A DNA stretch of 64,000 nt from Lactobacillus johnsonii ATCC 33200 (GTDB taxonomy: Bacteria; Bacillota; Bacilli; Lactobacillales; Lactobacillaceae), in assembly GCF_000159355.1 (NCBI RefSeq), contig NZ_GG670122.1, positions 62,001 to 126,000 of the forward strand, in the 5' to 3' direction. A program made the position numbers and the translations under genes. Below the pieces are notes generated by a model. That model worked only from the letters and a program-made list of their open reading frames with translations, searched no databases and was not told where the DNA came from. Positions within the stretch are counted from its first letter, which is position 1; each line of letters opens with the position of its first letter. Below are positions 1 through 8,332 of the stretch, in pieces.

Positions 1-542
1 AAAGGCCAAATTACCGATAAAATAAAAAATTTATCTAAAGGTAATCAACAAAAAATTCAATTAATTGCGGCTCTTATTCATTAGCCAAACTTAATTATTT
101 TGGATGAGCCTTTTAGTGAGCTCGATCCGGTAAACGTCGAAATAATTAAAGAGGTAATCTTACAAGAAAAGAAACGCGGAGCTACTATTCTATTTTCTGA
201 TCATGATATGTCTAATGTTGAAGAATTGTGTGACGATGTAGTAATGATTAATAATGGACATATTGTGTTAAACGGTGCCGTAAATGATGTTCGCAATAAT
301 TTTGGTTTAACTCGATTGTTTATTAGAACTGGCCTGAATCTTGATAATGTTAAAAATTTACCTGGGGTTGAAAATGCTATTTTACAGAATAATGGTATCT
401 ACAAACTTTGGTTAACAACGCTAGTTACGGAAAAGAAATTTTTAATACGTTCTCCCATGGAAAATACTTGCAAACTTTTGATCAAGAGCCACCAACTTTA
501 GATGAAATTTTCAAAATGAAAGCCGGTGAAGAGAATGAATAA
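1..542 (+). pseudogene. ABC transporter ATP-binding protein, NatA-type, 5' truncated and broken
   Basis: This is the C-terminal part of an ABC ATPase that would energise the permease that follows. Frame 1 encodes an ABC signature variant (LSKGNQQK) and then a Walker B with D-loop (LIILDEPFSELDP). The frame is cut by TAG at 82-84, between LIH and PN, where a Gln codon would fit. A one-base loss near the A/T run at about 430-440 then shifts the frame. The proper C-terminus, ending in KAGEENE, is in another frame and stops at 540-542. That end overlaps the next start as ATGAATAA, the normal coupling of an exporter ATPase and permease. The gene enters from outside the window. Two independent lesions make it a pseudogene unless the consensus is wrong. 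Confidence 0.85.
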
Positions 543-1750
543 AACTTGGTTAGTTGCTAAAGAAACATATCGTAGAGAAGTAAAAATTGGTCATTTTTAT
601 TGATGATTTTCGCACCATTTCTTGTATTATTGATTTCTTTTTTCTTTGGGATGAGTTCATCTTCAGCTTTCGACAGTGATACAAAAGTAGGAATAGTAAG
701 TCAAAATCAGAGTATTGTTCAGCCATTAAAGAAAACAGAAGATTTTGATGGATATAAAAACAGGGCAAAAGCTGAAAAGGCCTATAAAGATGGTGATATT
801 AGTGGTTATATTGTGGTTAAAGAGACTTCTACTCAATTAGTCGCAAATTATTATGGTACAGAAAGTCTTGATAATAATGTTAAGACTGAGTTGTTCAGAG
901 TTTTAAACACTCAGCAGCAAGCATTTAATCTAAAAAACGCTAAGCTCAGTGAGCAACAGATGCAGTCCCTTTCTCAAAAAGTTAAATTTACCGAGAAAAC
1001 TAATGATAAAAAATTGAATGCAAGTGATGAAAAGAATTTAAAGACAGCTACTTTTTGGATTCTAATTTTTGTTTTGTACTTTTTGGTAGCACCATCATGG
1101 CACAGGATATTGCCAGTGAAAAGGGAACTAAAATTATGGAAATGATCTTTTCAAGCATGCTTGGTGGAAATTATTTTGATGGTAAAGTGTTGGGCATTTT
1201 CTTTGAAATTCTAACTCAGTTATTAATTTATGCTGTGATGTTTTCTGGCTTTTATTATATGGCTCCTCATATTGATGGAGTAAAAGATACATTTGCTCAA
1301 ATAAAGCCTGCTATCGATCAAGCTTTAGGACAAATAATTTCTTGGGGACTATTATTCGTCGTGCTTGGCTTGATCCTATATATCGTTTATGCGGCTGTTT
1401 GTGGTGCAATTGTCACTAAAGCTGAAGATGCTAACAAGGCAGTACAACCCTTAGTTTATTTAACTCTACTCGGATTATTTAGTAGTATGAGCTTATCTAA
1501 TAATCCTGATGGCATTTTTGCCATGATTATGTCTTACGTACCATTTTTATCATCTTTCTTAATGCCCCTTCGACTAATTAAAGGAAACGCGACTGGCTTA
1601 GAGGCAGCAATCTCTCTAATAATTCTATTCGTATTTTTGCTAGGATCGATTTGGTGGATTAGAAAAATTTATCCAAGCCTTATTTTGCAAACTGATGATA
1701 ACGGTATGTGGAAGAATATGAAGCGTGCATTACAAGGCATTAAGGAATAA
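535..1750 (+). pseudogene. ABC-2 type permease (NatB-like), two frameshifts
   Basis: This is the membrane partner of the upstream ATPase, an exporter of the NatB / ABC-2 family. The start ATG at 535 gives MNKTWLVAKETYRREVK, then the frame is lost at the A run around 582-587. The next frame resumes with a membrane segment (FLLMIFAPFLVLLISFFFG) and an extracellular domain, and is lost again at a T run near 1078-1083. The third frame continues through GSTIMAQDIASEKGTKIMEM and several membrane helices to a stop at 1750. Adding one A and one T restores a continuous protein of about 405 residues, as expected for NatB. Both lesions are single-base homopolymer losses, so consensus error is an alternative to decay. 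Confidence 0.85.
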
Positions 1751-1756
1751 AAATTT

Positions 1757-1791
1757 AACTACTCAGCTTTCAAAAGTTGAGTAGTTTTTTT
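1757..1791 (+). terminator. Rho-independent terminator of the NatAB-like operon
   Basis: A 13-bp stem (1757-1769 with 1774-1786, one G-T wobble) has a TCAA loop and a T run. It ends the transporter unit before the glucosidase. Confidence 0.9.
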
Positions 1792-1801
1792 GTGATAAAA
1801 T

Positions 1802-1815
1802 TGAAAGCGAATACA
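1802..1815 (+). promoter_or_regulatory. cre site (CcpA operator) upstream of the GH31 gene
   Basis: TGAAAGCGAATACA matches the TGWAANCGNTNWCA consensus at every fixed position except position 10. It lies 22 bp upstream of the glucosidase start, which suits CcpA repression by a preferred sugar. Binding is inferred, not shown. Confidence 0.6.
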
Positions 1816-1836
1816 AAAAGATGTAGAGGCTTAATT

Positions 1837-4143
1837 ATGAATACAAATAGTTTGGAAACATATGCAATTAATAAAAACAAAATAAAGATAAATTTTGTTA
1901 ATTCTAGTATTGAATTAACAATCTTAACACCTGAAATAATCCGTGTATTTCAAAATCGCGGTGAGCATACTAATTCATATGCAATTGAAGGAAATAAGAT
2001 AAAAGAAACTAAATTTAAAGTTGAGAAAAAGAATGACTATCTTGAAATAAAAACTTCAAAATTAATCATTAAAATTTATCACAACGAAAAAATAGATGTT
2101 TATGATGCAGAAGAAAATCCCTTAATTATTGACTATCGGGGCTCTCGAATTCCAATTGACCGACAAATAGATTCTAGCCAACAAAAGTTGGCCGAGTCGG
2201 AAGGGCATGATGTGGTTACTAGTAGAAGAAAAGACGGCCACTACTATGACTTAGTCAAAGAATTAGCAGACGATGAGCAATTTTATGGCTTAGGTGATAA
2301 GACCGGTTTTTTAAATAAACGACACTATGCCTATGAAAACTGGAATACAGATAATCCCGAGCCGCAGGTGGAAAGTTTTACTCGCTTATATAAGTCTGTT
2401 CCATTTCTAATTGGATTGAAGAACAATCATCCATATGGAATTTTTTTTGATAATACTTATCATAGTTATTTTGATTTAGGTAAAGAAAGTAATAAATATT
2501 ACTACATTGCAGCTGATAATGGAAATATTGATTATTACATTATTGGCGGCAGAGACTTAAAAGAAATTGTTGAAAATTATACTTACTTAACAGGAAAAAC
2601 ACCGCTGCCACAAAAGTGGACATTAGGTTATCAACAATCTCGTTGGGGATATAGTATAAGCGCTGAAAAGGTAGAGGAAATTATTACTAAAATGCGAAAA
2701 TATAATCTGCCATGCGATGCTATCCATTTAGATATTGATTATATGGATGGGTATCGAGTTTTTACGTGGAGGACAGATACCTATGATGATCCCAGAAAAT
2801 TTATTGATAAACTTCACAAATTAGGTTTCCATGTGATTACAATTATTGACCCTGGTGTCAAAAAAGACGATAGTTATCAGATCTACCAAGAAGGACTAAA
2901 AAAGGGATATTTTGTAAAAGCACCAAATGGGCAAGTTTATGTTAATAAGGTTTGGCCTGGGGATGCTGTCTATCCGGATTTTGGGCGTGAAACGGTCAGA
3001 AAATGGTGGTCAGAAAATTGTAAGTTTTTAGTTGATTTAGGTGTTGATGGAATATGGGACGATATGAATGAGCCGGCCTCATTTAATGGAGAAATTCCGA
3101 AAGATATTATTTTTAATGATGAAGAAAAAGAATCAACACATGCTAAAATGCATAATGTTTATGGTCACAATATGGCTAAAGCAACCTATTATGGCTTAAA
3201 GAATTTAACTGGTAAACGCCCATTTGTGATTACCCGTGCTGCTTATGCGGGAACACAAAAATACTCCACAGTTTGGACTGGTGATAATCAAAGTTTATGG
3301 GTCCATTTACAAATAATGATTCCGCAACTATGTAATTTAGGAATGAGCGGTTTTGCTTTTGCTGGGACAGATATCGGAGGATTTGGTGCAGATACTACAC
3401 CAGAACTATTAACAAGATGGATTGAAGCAGCACTTTTTAGTCCTCTTCTTCGAAATCATGCGGCTATGGGTACACGCTCGCAAGAGCCATGGATCTTTGG
3501 AGAACCAACGCTATCGATATATCGCAAGTACTTACATTTGCGATATCATTTTATTCCATATCTTTATGATTTATTTGCTCAAGAAAATAAGTCGGGTTTA
3601 CCGATTATGCGACCTTTGGTTTTAAACTATCCAACTGATCCAGCAGTTAAAAATATGAATGACGAATACATGGTTGGTACAAATATTGTGGTAGCGCCAA
3701 TTGTTGAAGAAGGTAAAAAGTGGCGAGCTGTTTACTTACCAGAAGGGGAATGGATTGATTTTTGGAATAATGTTACTTATAGTGGTAATAATACGATCTT
3801 AGTTAGTGCTCCGATTGATAGGTTACCCTTATTTATTAAGAAAAATACTATTTTGCCATGGGGAGAAGTTAAGGAACATGTTTCCTGTAGACCAGATGAA
3901 AAAATGACATTTAGAGTGTTTGGTGAACGTGGTAAATATACTCATTATCAGGATAATGGAACCGATTTTGCTTATCAAAAGGGTGAGTACAATCTTTATG
4001 AGATAAATGTCGATGGTCATAAAATTACTATCAATTTGAAAAAGCATGGATATGAGCCAAATTATCAAAGAATTGAAATTAGGACTACTAATGAAAAAAT
4101 GAATTTTATTTATAAAGATAAAAAATATATTCAGGTTAATTAA
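1837..4143 (+). CDS. Alpha-glucosidase, glycoside hydrolase family 31
   Basis: A GH31 retaining alpha-glucosidase of 768 residues. There is no signal peptide, so it should act in the cytosol on imported alpha-glucosides. The N-terminal beta-sandwich (about 1-230) leads into the (beta/alpha)8 barrel. The nucleophile is the first Asp of DMNEP (about D409, context GIWDDMNEPASF) and the acid/base is the Asp of WTGDN (about D483). C-terminal beta domains finish the protein. The start at ATG 1837 is preferred because AGAGG sits 7 bp upstream. An in-frame start 60 bp earlier lies inside the preceding terminator. A cre site just upstream suggests catabolite repression. It is monocistronic, closed by a terminator at 4156. 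Alpha-xylosidase is the other common GH31 activity and cannot be excluded. Confidence 0.9.
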   Translation: MNTNSLETYAINKNKIKINFVNSSIELTILTPEIIRVFQNRGEHTNSYAIEGNKIKETKFKVEKKNDYLEIKTSKLIIKIYHNEKIDVYDAEENPLIIDYRGSRIPIDRQIDSSQQKLAESEGHDVVTSRRKDGHYYDLVKELADDEQFYGLGDKTGFLNKRHYAYENWNTDNPEPQVESFTRLYKSVPFLIGLKNNHPYGIFFDNTYHSYFDLGKESNKYYYIAADNGNIDYYIIGGRDLKEIVENYTYLTGKTPLPQKWTLGYQQSRWGYSISAEKVEEIITKMRKYNLPCDAIHLDIDYMDGYRVFTWRTDTYDDPRKFIDKLHKLGFHVITIIDPGVKKDDSYQIYQEGLKKGYFVKAPNGQVYVNKVWPGDAVYPDFGRETVRKWWSENCKFLVDLGVDGIWDDMNEPASFNGEIPKDIIFNDEEKESTHAKMHNVYGHNMAKATYYGLKNLTGKRPFVITRAAYAGTQKYSTVWTGDNQSLWVHLQIMIPQLCNLGMSGFAFAGTDIGGFGADTTPELLTRWIEAALFSPLLRNHAAMGTRSQEPWIFGEPTLSIYRKYLHLRYHFIPYLYDLFAQENKSGLPIMRPLVLNYPTDPAVKNMNDEYMVGTNIVVAPIVEEGKKWRAVYLPEGEWIDFWNNVTYSGNNTILVSAPIDRLPLFIKKNTILPWGEVKEHVSCRPDEKMTFRVFGERGKYTHYQDNGTDFAYQKGEYNLYEINVDGHKITINLKKHGYEPNYQRIEIRTTNEKMNFIYKDKKYIQVN

Positions 4144-4155
4144 TTTAATGAAAAA

Positions 4156-4188
4156 GGGCTAGTGCGATGATGTGCTAGCTCATTTTTT
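4156..4188 (+). terminator. Terminator of the GH31 gene
   Basis: A 10-bp stem with wobble pairs (4156-4165 with 4172-4181) is followed by six T residues. Confidence 0.75.
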
Positions 4189-4235
4189 ATATGGAAAACT
4201 TTTCACTTTTAATAGCTTTAGTTTTGACTAATATT

Positions 4236-4296
4236 GAATGAATATGAATGATTTTGGCGAAAAATGATTGAATTTATATCTGAAAGCGTTTATCAT
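4236..4296 (+). promoter_or_regulatory. fru operon promoter with repeated operator half-sites and a cre-like core
   Basis: The promoter is TTGAAT (4268-4273), 17 bp, then TATCAT (4291-4296). Upstream, GAATGA occurs twice, 10 bp apart (4236 and 4246), and AATGATT occurs at 4247 and 4263. This is the kind of direct repeat DeoR-family regulators bind, so FruR is the natural candidate. A cre-like TGAAAGCGTTTATCA at 4281-4295 fills the spacer but departs from consensus at its 3' end. Confidence 0.6.
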
Positions 4297-4319
4297 ATTA
4301 AATGAGGTGATGATGAACG

Positions 4320-5078
4320 ATGCTGACTGAGGAACGTCAACAAGCTATAGCAACCTATATTAATAAACACAGTATCTGTCGTGTTAATGAATTATGTAAG
4401 TTGACTAAGTCATCAGAGTCAACAATTCGCCGTGACCTCATTGAATTAGAAAAGCGTGGCGTGATTGTTCGGGTACACGGAGGAGCACGCTCACTGCAAG
4501 ATTATTCACGTGATGTTGAACAACAAGTGAGATTTAATCTTAATGTTGACAATAAACGTGAAATTGCACGTTTTGCTGTGATAAATCATGTTACTAATGG
4601 AGATCATATTTTTCTTGATGCTGGAACGACAACTTATGAAATGGTGCCATTCTTGCGGGAAGTTAATGATTTACATGTAGTTACTAATGGTGTTGATGTT
4701 GCACTAGCATGTTTAGACAATGGAATTCATACTCGCTTGTTAGGGGGCGAGGCTAAGCTTGAAACGCATGCAGTCATAGGCAACACAGCCATGAAGCAGC
4801 TACAAGAAATGAACTTTACGGTTTCATTTATTGGGGCTAATGGTTTAACAGCAGATGGTCAATTTACTACGCCAGATCCAGCAGAAGCTGGTATAAAAAA
4901 AGCTGCTATTAAGCAGGCTAAAGAATCTTTTATTTTAATGGATAGTAGTAAGATTGGTGCAGCAAATTTTGCAAGTTTTGCACATATCAATGAGGCAATA
5001 CTCATCACTAACAATTTAAGTACAGGTAAAGAAAATATCTTACCTGAACAAATCAGAGTTGAGGAGGCTCGGTCATGA
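4320..5078 (+). CDS. fruR: DeoR-family fructose operon repressor
   Basis: A 252-residue DeoR-type repressor. Residues 1-57 hold the N-terminal winged helix-turn-helix (RQQAIATYINKHS ... SESTIRRDLIELEKRG). The rest is the sugar-phosphate-sensing DeoRC domain with DAGTTTYEMV and IGANGLT. In this family the usual effector of FruR is fructose 1-phosphate. The start ATG at 4320 has AGGTGATG 8 bp upstream and a leader of only about 17 nt from the predicted promoter. It overlaps the next gene by 4 bp (ATGA), so repressor, kinase and transporter are translationally coupled. Confidence 0.93.
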   Translation: MLTEERQQAIATYINKHSICRVNELCKLTKSSESTIRRDLIELEKRGVIVRVHGGARSLQDYSRDVEQQVRFNLNVDNKREIARFAVINHVTNGDHIFLDAGTTTYEMVPFLREVNDLHVVTNGVDVALACLDNGIHTRLLGGEAKLETHAVIGNTAMKQLQEMNFTVSFIGANGLTADGQFTTPDPAEAGIKKAAIKQAKESFILMDSSKIGAANFASFAHINEAILITNNLSTGKENILPEQIRVEEARS

Positions 5079-5989
5079 TTTATACTGTTACAGTTAATCC
5101 AGCATTAGACTATGTTATGCAATTAGAAAAGGTGGAAGCTGGTAGTGTTAACCGTTCAAATGATTGTCAATTTTTAGCTGGTGGTAAAGGAATTAATGTT
5201 TCTCAAATTTTGAACCAACTTGATGTTGATAACACTGCTTGGGGATTTGTTGGTGGTTTTACTGGCAAAGAATTAGTTCGCCAATTAAACGTTAAAAAAA
5301 TTGAAAGTGATTTTGTAACTATTTCTGACGATACCCGTGTTAATGTGAAAATTCATGCTCAAAAAGAAACTGAAATTAATGCGGCTGGTCCAAAGATTGA
5401 TGCACAAGAAATTACTGCATTTAAGGCGCGTTTGGATGATCTTAATGAAGGCGATATTGTTGTATTAAGTGGTAGTTTAGCACCAAGTTTACCAACTGAC
5501 TTCTATGAACAATTATTACCAACTATCAGAGAAGCTGGTGCTGAATTTGCAATTGATACTACTGGGGAAGCTTTACTTGCAACTTTGAAGTACCACCCAT
5601 TAGTTATTAAGCCTAACCATCATGAATTAGCAGCTTTATTTGATACAAGCTTTGCTAATGATCAAGAAATGCTTGAAGCAGCTAAGAAACTTTTAGACAT
5701 GGGTGCACAAAACGTCATGATTTCTATGGCTGGCGACGGTGCATACTTAGTAACTAAGGATCATGTTTACCATGCAAGTGCCGCTGTTGGTACTGCTGTT
5801 AACTCAGTTGGCGCTGGAGATTCAATGATTGCCGGCTTTGTAGGAACTTACTACAAGACTCATAATGTTGTTGAAGCATTAAAGGTCGGATCTGCTTGTG
5901 GTGGTGCTACTGCATTTACTGAAGATATTGCAGTTAAGAGTCAAATTGATGCTGTTTTACCACAAATTACAGTTGAAGAAGTAAAGTAG
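5075..5989 (+). CDS. fruK: 1-phosphofructokinase
   Basis: A PfkB-family kinase of 304 residues converting fructose 1-phosphate to fructose 1,6-bisphosphate. The family N-terminal signature GGKGINVSQ is near residue 36. The C-terminal anion-hole and base motif GAGDSMIAG carries the catalytic Asp. Length is typical for FruK. The position between fruR and the fructose PTS fixes the substrate more firmly than sequence alone, which could also suggest tagatose-6-phosphate kinase. Confidence 0.93.
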   Translation: MIYTVTVNPALDYVMQLEKVEAGSVNRSNDCQFLAGGKGINVSQILNQLDVDNTAWGFVGGFTGKELVRQLNVKKIESDFVTISDDTRVNVKIHAQKETEINAAGPKIDAQEITAFKARLDDLNEGDIVVLSGSLAPSLPTDFYEQLLPTIREAGAEFAIDTTGEALLATLKYHPLVIKPNHHELAALFDTSFANDQEMLEAAKKLLDMGAQNVMISMAGDGAYLVTKDHVYHASAAVGTAVNSVGAGDSMIAGFVGTYYKTHNVVEALKVGSACGGATAFTEDIAVKSQIDAVLPQITVEEVK

Positions 5990-6029
5990 TTAAAACTAAA
6001 TAATACAGTTAGGATAGGGAGTTATTTTC

Positions 6030-8015
6030 ATGAAAATTGAAGATCTTTTAAGTCCTGATTTAATGATTATGGATCTGAAGGCTACTACTCAAGAAGAAGC
6101 TATTAAAGAAATGGCTAATCTTGAAGTAAAGCAAGGTGTTGTAAATAACGAAGAAGAATTCATTAAATCAATCTGGGCTCGTGAAAAAGAATCAACAACT
6201 GGTATTGGTGAAGGAATCGCCATGCCACACGCAAGAAACAAGTACATTAATCGTGCCGCTGTTTTATTTGCAAAAAGTCCTAAAGGAATTGATTATAAAG
6301 CTCTTGATGGACAACCAGTTCATTTATTCTTTATGATTACTGCACCAGCCGGTGCTGATAACACACACTTACAAGCTTTAGCTAAGTTATCAAGTTTATT
6401 AATTAATCCAGATGTTGTTAATGCTTTAAAGGCAGCAGCTACACCAGAAGAAGTTATTGATATCTTTAAAAAAGCAGAAGCTGAAAAGGATGCTCAGGAC
6501 AAGGCCGATGCCGAAAAGAGAAAGGCCGAAGCTGCAAAAGAAGCATCTAAGCCTGCTAGCGAGCAAAAGCCTTTAATTGTTGGTGTTACTGCATGTATCA
6601 ATGGTATTGCACACACTTACATGGCTCAAGAAGCTTTAATTAAGGCTGGTAAAAAATTAGGCGTTGATGTTCGTATTGAAACTAACGGTTCTGAAGGTGT
6701 AAAGGATAAGCTTACTCCAGAAGAAATTAAGCGAGCAAAAGGTGTCATCATTGCCTCTGATAAAAAAGTTGATATGCCACGTTTCAATGGTAAAGAACTT
6801 ATTATGAAGCCTGTTGTAGATGGTATTAACCATCCAAAAGAGTTAATCGAGGATATCTTAGAAAATAAGGCTTCAATTTACCATGCTGATAGTAGCGCAA
6901 GTTCTAGCGACGATGATGCAAAAGAAAAACAAGGTTTGTGGGCATCTATATACAAGAACTTGATGAGTGGTATTAGCCACATGCTTCCATTCGTTATCGG
7001 TGGTGGTATCTTAATGGCCATCTCCTTCATAGTGGAAAACTATATGGCTGGTGGTGCTAAGAACCCTGCATTTATTTTCTTAAATAGTGCTGGTAACTTA
7101 GCCTTTGCATTTATGGTTCCTGTATTAGCCGCTTATATTGCTGAATCAATCGGGGACTTACCTGCCTTGATGCCAGGGTTTGTTGGTGGATACATGGCAG
7201 CCATTGTTAACGGTACTAACGGCTTACAAGTTAACGCGCAAGCACATGCTGTCTCTCCAGCTGGATTCTTAGGTGGTATCGCTGCAGGTTTCATTGCTGG
7301 ATATATGATGATTGGATTGAAGAAGTTATTTGCTAAACTTCCAAAATCAGTAGAAGGTATGAAGCCAATGTTGCTTTACCCAATTTTGGGCTTGCTTTTC
7401 ATTGCTTTGATTATGTTCTACATCATCAACCCAATCTTTAGTTCAGTTAACTTTGCTATTACCCACTTCTTGAACAGTATGGGTACTGGTAACCTTGTAA
7501 TTTTAACAATGATCTTAGCTGGTATGATGGCTATCGATATGGGTGGTCCTTTCAACAAGGCTGCTTATGTCTTTGCTTCAGGTGCATTTGCTAACGATCC
7601 ACATTCTGCAACTGCTGCAATTATGATGGCTGCTGTTATGGTTGGTGGTATGGTTCCTCCATTTGCTACTGCAATTGGTACTACTTTCTTTAAGAACCGT
7701 TACACTAAGGAAGAGCGTCGTGCTGGTATATCAAACTGGATTTTAGGTTTCTCATTCATTACTGAAGGTGCTATTCCATTTGCTGCAGCTGACCCAGGTC
7801 GTGTAATTCCTTCCTGCGTAATTGGTTCAGCAGTTGGTGGTTTGCTTGTTGGATTATGGCACATCCAAGTACCAGCTCCTCACGGAGGACTATGGGTATC
7901 ACCATTATCTAACCATATTTTACTTTACTTCGTAGCTACAATTGTTGGTTCTATTGTAGCCGGTCTAATTATGAGTTTCTGGAAGCAACCTGTTTCTGAA
8001 GACCCAGATGAATAA
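6030..8015 (+). CDS. fruA: PTS fructose transporter EIIABC
   Basis: A single-chain fructose permease of 661 residues that imports fructose as fructose 1-phosphate. EIIA covers about 1-150 with phospho-accepting His67 (GIAMPHARN). A Lys/Ala/Glu-rich linker follows (about 155-178). EIIB covers about 180-280 with Cys189 (GVTACINGIAHT). EIIC from about 305 carries 8-10 membrane helices and the motifs GITEGAIPF-like (FITEGAIPFAAADP) and PHGG. It starts 40 bp after fruK and is the last gene of the operon. Confidence 0.95.
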   Translation: MKIEDLLSPDLMIMDLKATTQEEAIKEMANLEVKQGVVNNEEEFIKSIWAREKESTTGIGEGIAMPHARNKYINRAAVLFAKSPKGIDYKALDGQPVHLFFMITAPAGADNTHLQALAKLSSLLINPDVVNALKAAATPEEVIDIFKKAEAEKDAQDKADAEKRKAEAAKEASKPASEQKPLIVGVTACINGIAHTYMAQEALIKAGKKLGVDVRIETNGSEGVKDKLTPEEIKRAKGVIIASDKKVDMPRFNGKELIMKPVVDGINHPKELIEDILENKASIYHADSSASSSDDDAKEKQGLWASIYKNLMSGISHMLPFVIGGGILMAISFIVENYMAGGAKNPAFIFLNSAGNLAFAFMVPVLAAYIAESIGDLPALMPGFVGGYMAAIVNGTNGLQVNAQAHAVSPAGFLGGIAAGFIAGYMMIGLKKLFAKLPKSVEGMKPMLLYPILGLLFIALIMFYIINPIFSSVNFAITHFLNSMGTGNLVILTMILAGMMAIDMGGPFNKAAYVFASGAFANDPHSATAAIMMAAVMVGGMVPPFATAIGTTFFKNRYTKEERRAGISNWILGFSFITEGAIPFAAADPGRVIPSCVIGSAVGGLLVGLWHIQVPAPHGGLWVSPLSNHILLYFVATIVGSIVAGLIMSFWKQPVSEDPDE

Positions 8016-8028
8016 AAATAACTAATTA

Positions 8029-8067
8029 AAAAGTAAGATTCTAAAAAATTAGAATCTTACTTTTTTG
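8029..8067 (+). terminator. fru operon terminator
   Basis: A perfect 15-bp stem (8029-8043 with 8050-8064) with a 6-nt loop and T tail. Confidence 0.93.
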
Positions 8068-8332
8068 TTTAATAAATAACATATATTCGCTATAGTAATG
8101 TATAGTATTGAAAATGTAAGATTTTTGAAATCGAATTCTTATTGGTATATAAAGAAAAATCATATATAAATAAATTACAAATTCACGCAAATATCATAAA
8201 TTGTTCGTATACTTACTTAATGTAAAAAACATTTATTATAAAGGTGAAAGTAAGCGCTTTATATATGCTCTTTACTAGCAAGAAAGCTATAACTTAATAC
8301 TCACCTAATACTAGAAGTATGAGGATAAAATT
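8068..8332. other. AT-rich leader region of the adhesin gene
   Basis: I find no gene here. It is strongly AT-rich, with several weak -10-like boxes and a partial cre core (GTAAGCGCTTTA, about 8248-8260). GAGGAT at 8321 is the ribosome site for the adhesin. A long 5' leader is possible, but no promoter stands out. Confidence 0.4.
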
